A DNA stretch of 64,000 bases from Streptomyces sp. TG1A-8 (lineage in GTDB: Bacteria > Actinomycetota > Actinomycetes > Streptomycetales > Streptomycetaceae). Position numbers and translations under genes: made by a program. Positions 54,277-62,209 of the stretch are shown here, piece after piece (within the stretch, counting starts at the first letter, position 1; the number at the start of each line of letters is the position of its first letter). The notes under the pieces were generated by a model. That model was not told where the DNA came from. It saw only the letters and a list, made by a program, of their open reading frames with translations, and searched no databases. The stretch is taken from positions 6,758,001 to 6,822,000 of the forward strand of contig NZ_JASTLB010000001.1 of the NCBI RefSeq assembly GCF_030499535.1. The letters are read 5' to 3'.

Positions 54277-54474
54277 ATGCCTCTCATCCACGTCCAGCAG
54301 ACCCCCGGAAAGACGGCCGAGCAGAAGGCCGAGCTGGTCCGCGAGCTGACCGACGCCTACGTCAAGGCGACCGGCAGCAAGCCGGAGAGCGTCTGGGTCA
54401 CCGTGCAGGAGATCGCCACCGATAGCTGGTCCATCGCCGGCGAGACGCTCGCCGCCCGCGCCGCCAAGCGCTGA
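54277..54474 (+). CDS. 4-oxalocrotonate tautomerase-family protein
   Basis: A 65-residue tautomerase starting M-P-L-I-H-V, where Pro (Pro1 after Met removal) is the catalytic base. K-T-A-E-Q-K-A-E-L-V-R-E-L-T follows, then the short C-terminal strand V-Q-E-I. Such hexameric enzymes convert 2-hydroxymuconate-type enols or dehalogenate small acids. The ATG has a CGGAG ribosome site. It is a single gene followed by two hairpins, and whether it belongs with the oxo-acid operon 3 kb away is unknown. Confidence 0.9.
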   Translation: MPLIHVQQTPGKTAEQKAELVRELTDAYVKATGSKPESVWVTVQEIATDSWSIAGETLAARAAKR

Positions 54475-54480
54475 CCGCGG

Positions 54481-54568
54481 CGGCCCGTCCCTCGCCGCAG
54501 GGGGCGACGGGCCGGCCGCCAAGCCGCCGTTTCCGGACCGAACACTCCCCTCTCCGTCCGGAAACGGC
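54481..54568. terminator. Two tandem hairpins after the tautomerase gene
   Basis: The first stem is CGGCCCGTC/GACGGGCCG (54481-54514). The second has 13-base perfect arms GCCGTTTCCGGAC/GTCCGGAAACGGC (54526-54568). Together they should end transcription. Confidence 0.65.
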
Positions 54569-54915
54569 TTCCCCGCCGGGGGCGTGCCGGCCGCGTCCCC
54601 GCACCCGGGCAGGGGCCGGTGGACCGCCGTGGGCGCCCCCCGCCACCGTCGCTCGTGCGCCCAGCCCGCCGTCGGCCGGTTCACCGGTCGGTACGGCGTG
54701 GCATCCGCAACCCGGCCGGTCCGCCTCCTCACCGTGCGCCGCCCCCGGCCGGCGCCCGCCGCGGCCGACGCCGGGCTCGTGGACCAGCACGTGGCGGCGG
54801 GAACGCACCGGGCCCGACCGCGGACCGGCACGACGACGCCCGCTCACGGGTGCCGCGTGCCGGCCGGGTGAGTCCCCCACCGACCCGTCCTTGACCGAGG
54901 AAGTTGCCACGTGCC
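54569..54915. other. Spacer before the MFS gene
   Basis: No gene supported. The frames are Arg/Pro/Ala-rich on both strands. A GAGGA ribosome-like site lies at 54896. Confidence 0.4.
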
Positions 54916-56199
54916 ATGAAGACCGCATCGACACGCACGCCCTACGCGGTGCTGCTCGCCGTACTGTGCTCACTGAACGCGGGCGGGCTGTTCGCCTCCG
55001 ACATCAACCTGCCGGGCGTTCCGGCCACCGCGCACGCCTTCGGCACCCCGGTCGCGTCCGTGCAGTGGACGTTCAGCGCGTTCATGATCGGCATCGCCGT
55101 CTCGCAGGCCGTCTACGGCCCCATCTCGGACGCCTACGGCCGCAAGCGCGTCATCGTCTCCGGGCTCGGCCTGTTCGTCCTCGCCTCGCTGGTGTGCGCC
55201 GCGGCACCGACGGTCGAGGTCTTCGGCGCCGGACGGCTCCTCCAGGCGCTGGGCGCCGGCTCGGGCATGGTGCTGGGCCGGGCGGTGATCAGCGACCTCT
55301 ACGAGGAGAAGGAGGCCGCCCGGATGTTCGCCACCGTCATGCCGATCGTCGGTGTCTCCCCGTCCGTCGCCCCGCTGGTCGGCGGCTACCTGACCACCTA
55401 CGTCTCCTGGCGCGCGCCGTTCGTGGTCACTGCGCTGACCGGACTGGCGACCCTCGTGGTGATGGCCACCTCGATCCCCGAGAGCCTGCCGCCGGAGCGG
55501 CGCAGCAAGCACCTGGGCGCCACGCTCAGGGGCTACCCGAAGCTGCTGACCCGCCCGCTGTTCTGGGCCTACACCGTCAACCTGATGGTGGCGTACGGAG
55601 GTTACTTCGGCTACTTGGCGGCCTCCCCCCTGGTGTTCGAGAAGATGGGGCTGGCCACCGAGACCACCAGCTACTGCTACATCACCGTCTCCGTCGCCTA
55701 CGTCGCGGGCAACCTCACCTCGCGCACCCTGGTCCGCACCCGGTCCGTCAACCAACTGCTGTGGACGGGCCACGGGTTCTTCCTCGTCGGTGCCCTGATG
55801 ATGCTCGGACTCGGCCTGAGCGGGGCCGGTACCCCCTGGGGCCTGCTGGTGCTGGTCTTCATGCCGGTCATGACGTTCGGCAACGGCTTCCTGCTGCCGT
55901 TGTCGATGAGCGCGGGCGTGACGACGTTCCGCGCGACGGCCGGCTCGGCCTCGGGCCTGATGGGCGCGCTCCAGCTCCTGGCCGCCTCACTGGGCATCTT
56001 CCTTTCCAGCCGGCTGCCGGCGGGGGACCTGTTCGCCCTCGGCTGGTTCGTCCTGGCCGCCGCGCTGCTGGGCGTCTGCGCCTTCGCCCTGTTCCTGTCC
56101 CTGGCCCGCCGGCAGGCAGCCGCCGTGCCCGTGGACACCACCGCACTTCGCGTCGGCAAGGCCCGGGCCGTCGAATTGGAGGGAGCCGCCACGGAGTAA
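54916..56199 (+). CDS. MFS exporter (Bcr/CflA, DHA1 type)
   Basis: A 427-residue 12-helix transporter. The motif A loop after TM2 reads G-P-I-S-D-A-Y-G-R-K-R-V, and motif C in TM5 is visible as V-S-P-S-V-A-P-L-V-G-G. Helix 1 carries S-D-I-N-L-P, a position where Bcr/CflA and related DHA1 members have acidic residues. It is probably a proton-driven exporter of a small hydrophobic or acidic compound. It ends 169 bases before the LysR gene, on the same strand, and both face the oxo-acid operon, so it may export that pathway's product (inference). Confidence 0.88.
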   Translation: MKTASTRTPYAVLLAVLCSLNAGGLFASDINLPGVPATAHAFGTPVASVQWTFSAFMIGIAVSQAVYGPISDAYGRKRVIVSGLGLFVLASLVCAAAPTVEVFGAGRLLQALGAGSGMVLGRAVISDLYEEKEAARMFATVMPIVGVSPSVAPLVGGYLTTYVSWRAPFVVTALTGLATLVVMATSIPESLPPERRSKHLGATLRGYPKLLTRPLFWAYTVNLMVAYGGYFGYLAASPLVFEKMGLATETTSYCYITVSVAYVAGNLTSRTLVRTRSVNQLLWTGHGFFLVGALMMLGLGLSGAGTPWGLLVLVFMPVMTFGNGFLLPLSMSAGVTTFRATAGSASGLMGALQLLAASLGIFLSSRLPAGDLFALGWFVLAAALLGVCAFALFLSLARRQAAAVPVDTTALRVGKARAVELEGAATE

Positions 56200-56367
56200 G
56201 GCCGTGGGAGCGGCGGCAGCGGGCCCGCCCGGATTACGGGTGCCGCTGCCGGGTGTGCGAGGATTCCTCCCGCGGAGCGGTTCCGACGGTGAACATTCCA
56301 CTTTTCAACAGGGGTGGACACGTCTTTCTTTCGCAGGAACCGCCCGCTCTGGGGATTGGGGGATCCT

Positions 56368-57291
56368 GTGGAACTGCGCCAGGTTCAGTACTTCGTCGCC
56401 GTCGCCGAGGAGTTGCATTTCGGCAGGGCGGCTGAGCGGCTGCACATCGGCCAGCCCGCCGTCAGCCAGCAGGTGCGCCGGCTGGAACGGGAGCTGCGGA
56501 CCCAGCTCTTCGACCGTTCCGGCCGCACCATCGCCCTCACCGCGGCCGGCCGGGCGCTCCTGCCCGAGGGCCACGAACTGCTGAAGGCCCTCGATTCCTT
56601 CGTCGTCAAGGCCCAACGGCTGGCCGAACGGAACGAGGCCACCATCCGCGTGGGGATCAGCTCCGCGCTGGGGCAGCGGCTGGACGACTTCCTGGACGCG
56701 GTGCCCGACTCCGGCGCCGGCTCCGGCACCCGCTTCGAATTCCAGACGCTCGATGCCCACAACCGCCTGGAGGAGGTGCGGGCCGGGCGGCTGGACGCGG
56801 CGTTCGTCCGGGGTGTCGAAAGCGCTCCGGGACTGCGTCTCCTGACGCTCTGGTACGACCCCCTGGTGGCCGCGCTCCCGGCCGCGCACCCCCTGGCCGG
56901 ACGGGGGAGTCTGCACCTCAGCGACCTCGCGGCCGTGCCGCTGCGGATCGCGCCCCGCACCGAGAACCCGGTGCTCTTCGACGCCGTTCTCGCAGCCTGC
57001 CGGAAGGCGGGTTTCGAGCCCGCTTTCGGGCCGCCCTTCACCAGGCTCCAGGACACCCTCGCCGAGATCGGCGCGAGCGCCGACGGCTGGACGCTGATGT
57101 ACCCGACGGCCGCCGACACGGTGTCCTCGCGCCGCATCGCGCTGCTCCCGCTGGACGGGGAGCCCATCACCATGCGGATGTTCCTCGCGCTGCGGGACAA
57201 CGCCGACCCGGTGCGCCTGGAACTGCTCACCGCAACGGCCAGACGGGTGCGCCGGAAGGTCGCGGGAGAGGGCCGGCGGCGATCGGCCTGA
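56368..57291 (+). CDS. LysR-family regulator
   Basis: A 307-residue LysR protein from GTG 56368. Its start M-E-L-R-Q-V-Q-Y-F-V-A-V-A-E-E-L-H-F-G-R-A-A and recognition helix Q-P-A-V-S-Q-Q-V-R-R-L-E are those of the aromatic/dicarboxylate catabolism group (CatR, BenM, CbbR relatives). The effector domain follows. It converges on the five-gene operon downstream, so any control of that operon must act at a promoter about 6 kb away (near 63.15 kb) as well as on itself and the MFS gene. Confidence 0.9.
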   Translation: MELRQVQYFVAVAEELHFGRAAERLHIGQPAVSQQVRRLERELRTQLFDRSGRTIALTAAGRALLPEGHELLKALDSFVVKAQRLAERNEATIRVGISSALGQRLDDFLDAVPDSGAGSGTRFEFQTLDAHNRLEEVRAGRLDAAFVRGVESAPGLRLLTLWYDPLVAALPAAHPLAGRGSLHLSDLAAVPLRIAPRTENPVLFDAVLAACRKAGFEPAFGPPFTRLQDTLAEIGASADGWTLMYPTAADTVSSRRIALLPLDGEPITMRMFLALRDNADPVRLELLTATARRVRRKVAGEGRRRSA

Positions 57292-57631
57292 CCGAAGCCG
57301 TGTCCCGGCCCCCGCCGACGCACAGGTGCTCGGCCCGGCCGGCGCGGCCGAACTCCTCCATCCGCCGTGACCATTCGGCTGCCCGACGGTCAACTGCCGC
57401 CGGTCCCTTCCCGGCGCCGGCGACTGCACCACTTGTCGCACGGCTGGTTGTGAATGGCGTCCGTCGGACTCGCCCTTGTCCGGCGTGCTCGTGACGGTGG
57501 CGCTTCCCGGTGCCGTCGCACCGGAGAGTTCGGGGTCACCGGTCGTTCGCCCCTCCGGCCGCTGGGGCGACGACGGGGCGGACCCGGACACCGGGCCCGC
57601 CCCGGGCGGAGGAACGCGGTCCGCCGCCGTC
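57292..57631. other. Convergent spacer
   Basis: No gene recognised between the LysR stop and the operon end. No clear hairpin either; transcripts from the two sides may overlap. Confidence 0.4.
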
Positions 57632-58516
57632 TCACACGCGGAGCATCCCCAGGGGCGCGTCGCGCAGGATCTCGGTGACCCTCGCTTCGCCCAGGCCCGC
57701 CTGTGCGAACCAGTTCCGGCTGCTCACCATCCACTCCCCGATGTCCATCTGGGAGGTCTGCCCCAGGTCGGAGCTGTAGACGACCCGCGGGACACGGGCG
57801 AGGACGGCGGCGAAGTCGTCCCAGCCCTGGTAGCCCAGCAGGTGCGTCAGCGCGGTCTGCTCGGTGTAGACCTGTTCCGCCGTCGCGATGTCGAGGAGGT
57901 CGGAGCAGGTCAGACCGGTCATCGGGTTGGCCGGCTGGTTGAGCATCAGGCGGGGGACGTCGAGCTTCACCGCTTCCTCGACCAGCAGGCGCACCTCGCG
58001 TCCGTCGGCGTGGCCGGTGGAGACCACGATCGGCAGGTCGCGGGCCATGTGCAGGATCTCCCGCACCTCGGCGCGCAGCGTGCCGTCCCCGGTGGTGACG
58101 GTGAGCGGACGCAGACCGCCCCGGGCCAGCAGCGGGTGGGCCGGGGTGCGTGCAAGACGGCTCTTGTGGGTGCGGCCGGTCGCCGTCGGCAGATGGACGA
58201 TGAGGCGCAGACCGCTGTCGTCCCCGTGCTGGATGACCGCCTGCTCCACCGCCCGGGGGTCCAGGCCGCCCGCGATGTCGTTGAGCACGATCGACCCCGA
58301 GACGGGCCGGCCCTGCCGACGGGCCTCCCACGCCTGCGCCGCGGTGGATCCCAGGTGGTTCTTCAGCACCACCCATCCGCCGAGTTCGGCGTAGCGGGCG
58401 CCGGCCGAGGCCGCGGTGTGCCGTCGTACGTAGGCGTCCGGGCCGACGTGGTAGTGGACGTCGACGAAGGCGGCCTGCTCGGCGGTGGCCGTGGGCCGTA
58501 CGTCAGTGAGCGTCAT
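57632..58516 (-). CDS. DUF6282-family amidohydrolase-like protein
   Basis: A 294-residue TIM-barrel-like protein. It opens with the metal motif V-D-V-H-Y-H-V-G-P-D (about 18-27), followed by R-R-H-T and L-K-N-H-L-G-S-T, then V-V-S-T-G-H-A-D-G-R-E (about 165) and V-Y-S-S-D-L-G-Q (about 262-269), consistent with an amidohydrolase-type metal site. This matches the family called DUF6282, whose reaction is unknown. The ATG lies inside the end of the RraA-like gene (14-base overlap), so it is the last gene of a coupled operon. Confidence 0.75.
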   Translation of the reverse strand: MTLTDVRPTATAEQAAFVDVHYHVGPDAYVRRHTAASAGARYAELGGWVVLKNHLGSTAAQAWEARRQGRPVSGSIVLNDIAGGLDPRAVEQAVIQHGDDSGLRLIVHLPTATGRTHKSRLARTPAHPLLARGGLRPLTVTTGDGTLRAEVREILHMARDLPIVVSTGHADGREVRLLVEEAVKLDVPRLMLNQPANPMTGLTCSDLLDIATAEQVYTEQTALTHLLGYQGWDDFAAVLARVPRVVYSSDLGQTSQMDIGEWMVSSRNWFAQAGLGEARVTEILRDAPLGMLRV

Positions 58517-59204
58517 CGTGCCCCTCCTCCCACGGGCGCGCGTAGCCGAAGCGGGCCCGGGCGTCGTCCAGCCGGGCGCCGTCCAGGGCGGCCTCCCGGA
58601 TGCGCCGTTCCGTACGCTCCACCGCTTCCGCCCGGCGGACGACCTCGTCGACCAGGCCGGCGGGGATGCGCAGCGCACCGTTGTCGTCCGCGAAGACCAG
58701 GTCGCCGGGGGCGACGGCGGTGCCGGCGATGTCCAGGGCGACACCGGTGCGGTCCAGCACCACCCGGTTCTTGCCGCTGACCATGGTGACGGCGGTGCTG
58801 AAGAGCGGGTACCCGGTCTCGCGGGTCTCCCGCACGTCGCGCACGGAGCCGTGCACCACGGTGCCCGCGACCTCCCGGCGCAGTGCCACGGAGGTGAGCA
58901 GGGATCCCCAGTTGGTGCACGCCGCGGTGCCGCCGTTGTCGACGACCACCACGGAACCGGGCGGTACGTCGTCCAGGTAGTTGGCGGCGTTGCGGAACGT
59001 GCCGTCGTCCTCGACGGGCCGGTAGCGCACGGTGAACGCCGGACCGAACGCCACGGCTCCGGGAGTGCGTGCCGCGATGCCCGGCAGCACGCACGGCGCC
59101 GCCCGCAGACTGTCGACCGCGTCCGAGAGGGCCGCGGTGTCCAGCCGTGCCAGACGCGCGCGCAGGGTGCCGCCCAGGAAGGGGACGGCGGGTGCGGTGG
59201 TCAT
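58503..59204 (-). CDS. RraA-family (4-hydroxy-4-methyl-2-oxoglutarate aldolase-like) protein
   Basis: A 233-residue protein of the RraA/HMG-aldolase fold. The family's signature block is present: V-V-V-V-D-N-G-G, N-W-G-S-L-L-T-S-V-A, then G-T-V-V-H-G-S-V-R-D-V-R-E-T, in which the Arg-Asp pair provides the catalytic arginine and the metal-binding aspartate. Members cleave hydroxy-oxo dicarboxylates to pyruvate or oxaloacetate plus another oxo acid. Its start codon overlaps the stop of the dehydrogenase-CinA gene (ATGA), and its end overlaps the DUF6282 gene. The inhibitor-of-RNase E function of RraA is unlikely here, given the context. Confidence 0.85.
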   Translation of the reverse strand: MTTAPAVPFLGGTLRARLARLDTAALSDAVDSLRAAPCVLPGIAARTPGAVAFGPAFTVRYRPVEDDGTFRNAANYLDDVPPGSVVVVDNGGTAACTNWGSLLTSVALRREVAGTVVHGSVRDVRETRETGYPLFSTAVTMVSGKNRVVLDRTGVALDIAGTAVAPGDLVFADDNGALRIPAGLVDEVVRRAEAVERTERRIREAALDGARLDDARARFGYARPWEEGHDDAH

Positions 59205-61404
59205 GCGGTCTCCTCCGTAAGGCGGCGGACGATGGTCCAGGCGGCGAAGTGACCGGCGTACCCGGCGACTTCCGGTCCCCGGTTGGGGACGGTCAGCTCA
59301 CGGGTGTGCTCCTGTGCCCGGTCGCCGACGCCGCACAGCAGACGGACGGTGCCGGTGCGGCGCTCCGGGCTGCCGCCGTCCCAGGTCGCGTCGAGGGTCA
59401 CGGGGATCCGGCCGGACTCCGTTCCGGTCCGCGCCGTCTGCCGTTCCGCGGCAAGCTCCGCCGTGAACCGGCCGCCGGTGACGCGGTCGTCCACGTCGAG
59501 GGCGAGGCCGCGGTCGTCGAGCAGGACGGCCAGCTCCTGGACGGCGGTGCGTTCCCGGCTGGTGACCACCCACGTCCCCAGCGCCTCGTCGAGCCGCTTG
59601 GCGAGTTCCGCGGCGCTGTCGGGAGGGCAGTCGATCCGGACGTCCACGTAGGGGTAGTGCCAGCGGTACGCGGGCTTGACGTTCAGCCCGAGGTCCTGCA
59701 CGAGGGCGTCCACCGCGGCCGCGGCGTCCGCCTCGATGACGCCGAGGGTACGGCGGAACACCGTGGTGACCGCCTCCGGCTCGGGAAGGTGACCGAGGCC
59801 GTCGCGCAGTACGGTGTCGAGCATCGGCAGGCACTCGCGCGGCGGGCCGGGGAGCATCACGACCGTGGTGCCCTGCAGATCGATGCGGCAGCCCCAGGCG
59901 GTTCCGTTGGAGTTGGGCAGCAGGTCCGCGCCGCGGGGAACAGTGCCTGGCGGCGGTTGTCCTCGTGGACGGCGACCCGGAAACGGGTGAGCCGTTCGAC
60001 GACGGCCTGCCAGGCACTCTCCCGGTGCTCCAGCGGGAGGCCGAGGGCGCGGGCGACTCCGGCCCGGGTCACGTCGTCCGAAGTGGGACCGAGACCGCCG
60101 ATGACGACGACCACGTCGTCCCGGCCGACGGAGGCGCGCACGGCGTCCGCGATCGCGGCCTCGTCGTCGCCGACGGTATGCCGGATCCGGACCGGTACAC
60201 CGCGGGCGGCGAGCCTGCGGGAGGCCTCGCCCGCGTTGGTGTCCTCCAGTGCGGCCCGCAGCAGCTCGTCCCCGACCGTGACGACGGCGCCGCTGTGGGC
60301 GCGCGGTACGGCACGGCAGGCGTCCAGGACGGACGCGGCGCACTCCGCGGTGGTCGCGGTGCCGCCGAGGTCGTACGTCACCCGGTCACGGCGGCGCGTG
60401 ACGTGCGACACCGCGCTGCGCACCTCGCCCGCGGCCTCGCCGAACCCGAGGTGCTCCAGCAGCAGTCCGATGGTGAGGAAGGCGGCGAGCGGGTTGGCGC
60501 GGCCGGTGCCGGCGAGGGCCGGAGCGCTGCCGTGCACCGGTTCGAAGTAGTTGCCGTTCTCCCCGATGTTGGCGCTGGGGGCGAGGCCGAGCCCGCCCAT
60601 CACCCCGCCGCCGAGGTCGGACAGGATGTCGCCGAACATGTTCTCGGCGACGACGACGCCGAAGCGCTCGGGGCGCCGGGTCATCCACAGTGCTACGGCG
60701 TCCACGTTGAGGATCTCGTACTCGATCTCCGGGTACTCCGCGGCGATCTCCTCCAGCCGCCCGCGGGCGAACGCGCTGCTGTGCCGCAGGACGTTCGGCT
60801 TGTCGGCGAAGGTGACCCGGTGGTGCGCGTGGGCGCGGGCGTGCTCGAAGGCGAAGCGCAGGATGCGGTCGAGGCCGTGCCCGGTGAGCATCCGCACGCT
60901 GGCCGTGGTGGCGTCGCGGCCGCTGCGGCGGGCGTTGGGATGGCCGGCGACGAGTGGCCACAGCTCCTCGGGCACCCGGTCCCAGTCGAGGCCCGCGTAG
61001 AGGCCTTCGGTGTTCTCCCGCACGACGCAGAAGCGGTACGGCGTACCGCCGAGGTGGTTCTCGACCGGCCGCAGGTTGGCGAACAGGTCCAGGCGCTGGC
61101 GGAGCTGGATGATCGGGGACACGTAGGCGGGGGCCCGCTCGCGCAGGCCCGGCCCGAGGTCGGCCAGGGCCTCGCGCCCCGGCTTGCTGGTGGTGGCGCC
61201 GAGGAGCACGGCGTCGCTGCGGCCGATCAGGTCCCAGGTACGCCGGGGCACCGGATCGCCTTCGGTACGCCAGCACTCCCATCCGATGTCCCCGTGTTCC
61301 AGGGTGACGGGCAGACCCAGTGCGTCGATCACCGGGAGGGCCGCATCGAGTACTTCGGGGCCGATGCCATCGCCTGGAAGCACTGCGACGGTCTTACTTG
61401 TCAT
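59201..61404 (-). CDS. Isocitrate/isopropylmalate-type dehydrogenase fused to a CinA (MoCF) domain; one frameshift
   Basis: From ATG 61404 residues 1-365 form a beta-decarboxylating dehydrogenase: V-L-P-G-D-G-I-G-P-E, L-R-Q-R-L-D-L-F-A-N-L-R-P-V, V-R-E-N-T-E-G-L-Y, K-P-N-V-L-R, N-V-D-A-V-A, N-M-F-G-D-I-L-S-D and E-P-V-H-G-S-A-P. The R-E-N-T-E-G pattern points to isocitrate, homoisocitrate, tartrate or D-malate type substrates, with NAD. A CinA domain follows directly from about residue 370 (V-T-V-G-D-E-L-L, then I-G-G-L-G-P-T-S-D-D-V-T). Near 59937 one C is missing in a C-run and the CinA domain continues in another frame (L-L-P-N-S-N-G-T-A, M-L-P-G-P-P-R-E) to 59201. Repaired, it is one protein of about 734 residues. 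Its start overlaps the hydrolase-like gene by 11 bases. Confidence 0.8.
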
Positions 61405-62209
61405 GGGTCCTCTTCGTTAGCGGTGGTTCCAGGAACGCGGCGACGGCCCGCCGGGTGGCTTCCGGCTGGTCGGCGTGGGGGCGCATGCCCGCCTGCGGGA
61501 CGCCGACGCACTCGTGTCCGGGGCCGGCGGCGAGGTGGTGGCGCCGGACGAGGTTCGACTGGGTGCCGTAGACGTGCAGCAGCCTCCCGGGGAAGGCCTC
61601 CACGCGGTGGCGGGCGTCGGCGTGGCGCAGTAGGCGCAGCCCGGTGGCCAGTCGCCATCCGGACAGCGGGTCGTCCACGAGGTGGTGGAGGTCTCCGGAC
61701 GCCGGGCCGGCTCCCGCCGGACCGCGCACCACGTCGTGGAGCAGGCGCAGGGCCGCCGCCGTGCCGTGTGTCGCCACGGTGGCGGCGATGCGTTCCAGCG
61801 TGGCGTCGAGCAGATCGTCGGCCACCGTCGGGCTGGAGAGCAGGACGACGTCGGCCCGGCGGGTCCACGGGTGGGCGAGGAGGTGCTGGACGACGGCGCC
61901 GCCCAGGGCGTTGCCCACGAGCAGATCGGGTTCCTCGGCGCGGAGGATCTCCGCCCACCGGCCGGCGAGCGCCGCCAGGTCGTCGCCGTCCCGCAGCAGG
62001 GACAGGGTGTCGTACACCGTCACCCGGTGGCCGGTCGATGTCAGCGCCCCCACGACGGGTTCGAGGAAGGCGCCGCGGTCCCACTGGGCCATGACGGGGG
62101 CGAGCACCGACGCGGTGCGCGGTGCCCGGTCGTCGCCCAGACTCACGGCGACCGCCGGTGCCGGCGCGGTGGTCCGCGCCGGCACCGGTGTCGCGAGGTG
62201 CGAGGTCAC
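61394..62209 (-). CDS. Alpha/beta-hydrolase-fold protein without a catalytic triad
   Basis: A 271-residue protein from GTG 62209. The fold is recognisable (V-M-A-Q-W-D-R-G-A-F, H-R-V-T-V-Y-D-T-L, the elbow L-L-V-G-N-A-L-G-G-A, V-V-L-L-S-S-P-T-V, H-V-Y-G-T-Q-S-N-L-V and P-H-A-D-Q-P-E-A-T). The nucleophile position holds Ala instead of Ser (G-N-A-L-G), the usual acid position in Y-G-T-.-D is Gln-Ser, and the histidine before P-H-A-D-Q-P is Met-Arg. It is therefore not a normal esterase. Its GTG overlaps the stop of the aldolase gene (GTGA), so the two are made together. Confidence 0.78.
   Translation of the reverse strand: MTSHLATPVPARTTAPAPAVAVSLGDDRAPRTASVLAPVMAQWDRGAFLEPVVGALTSTGHRVTVYDTLSLLRDGDDLAALAGRWAEILRAEEPDLLVGNALGGAVVQHLLAHPWTRRADVVLLSSPTVADDLLDATLERIAATVATHGTAAALRLLHDVVRGPAGAGPASGDLHHLVDDPLSGWRLATGLRLLRHADARHRVEAFPGRLLHVYGTQSNLVRRHHLAAGPGHECVGVPQAGMRPHADQPEATRRAVAAFLEPPLTKRTHDK

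Noticed and set aside
58503..59204. RraA as inhibitor of RNase E
   Set aside because: The protein is longer than regulatory RraA, keeps the aldolase Arg-Asp signature and sits in a metabolic operon.
59965..62094. 709-codon plus-strand frame opposite the oxo-acid operon
   Set aside because: Antisense shadow: the operon genes on the minus strand have clear motifs, ribosome sites and overlaps, whereas this frame has none.
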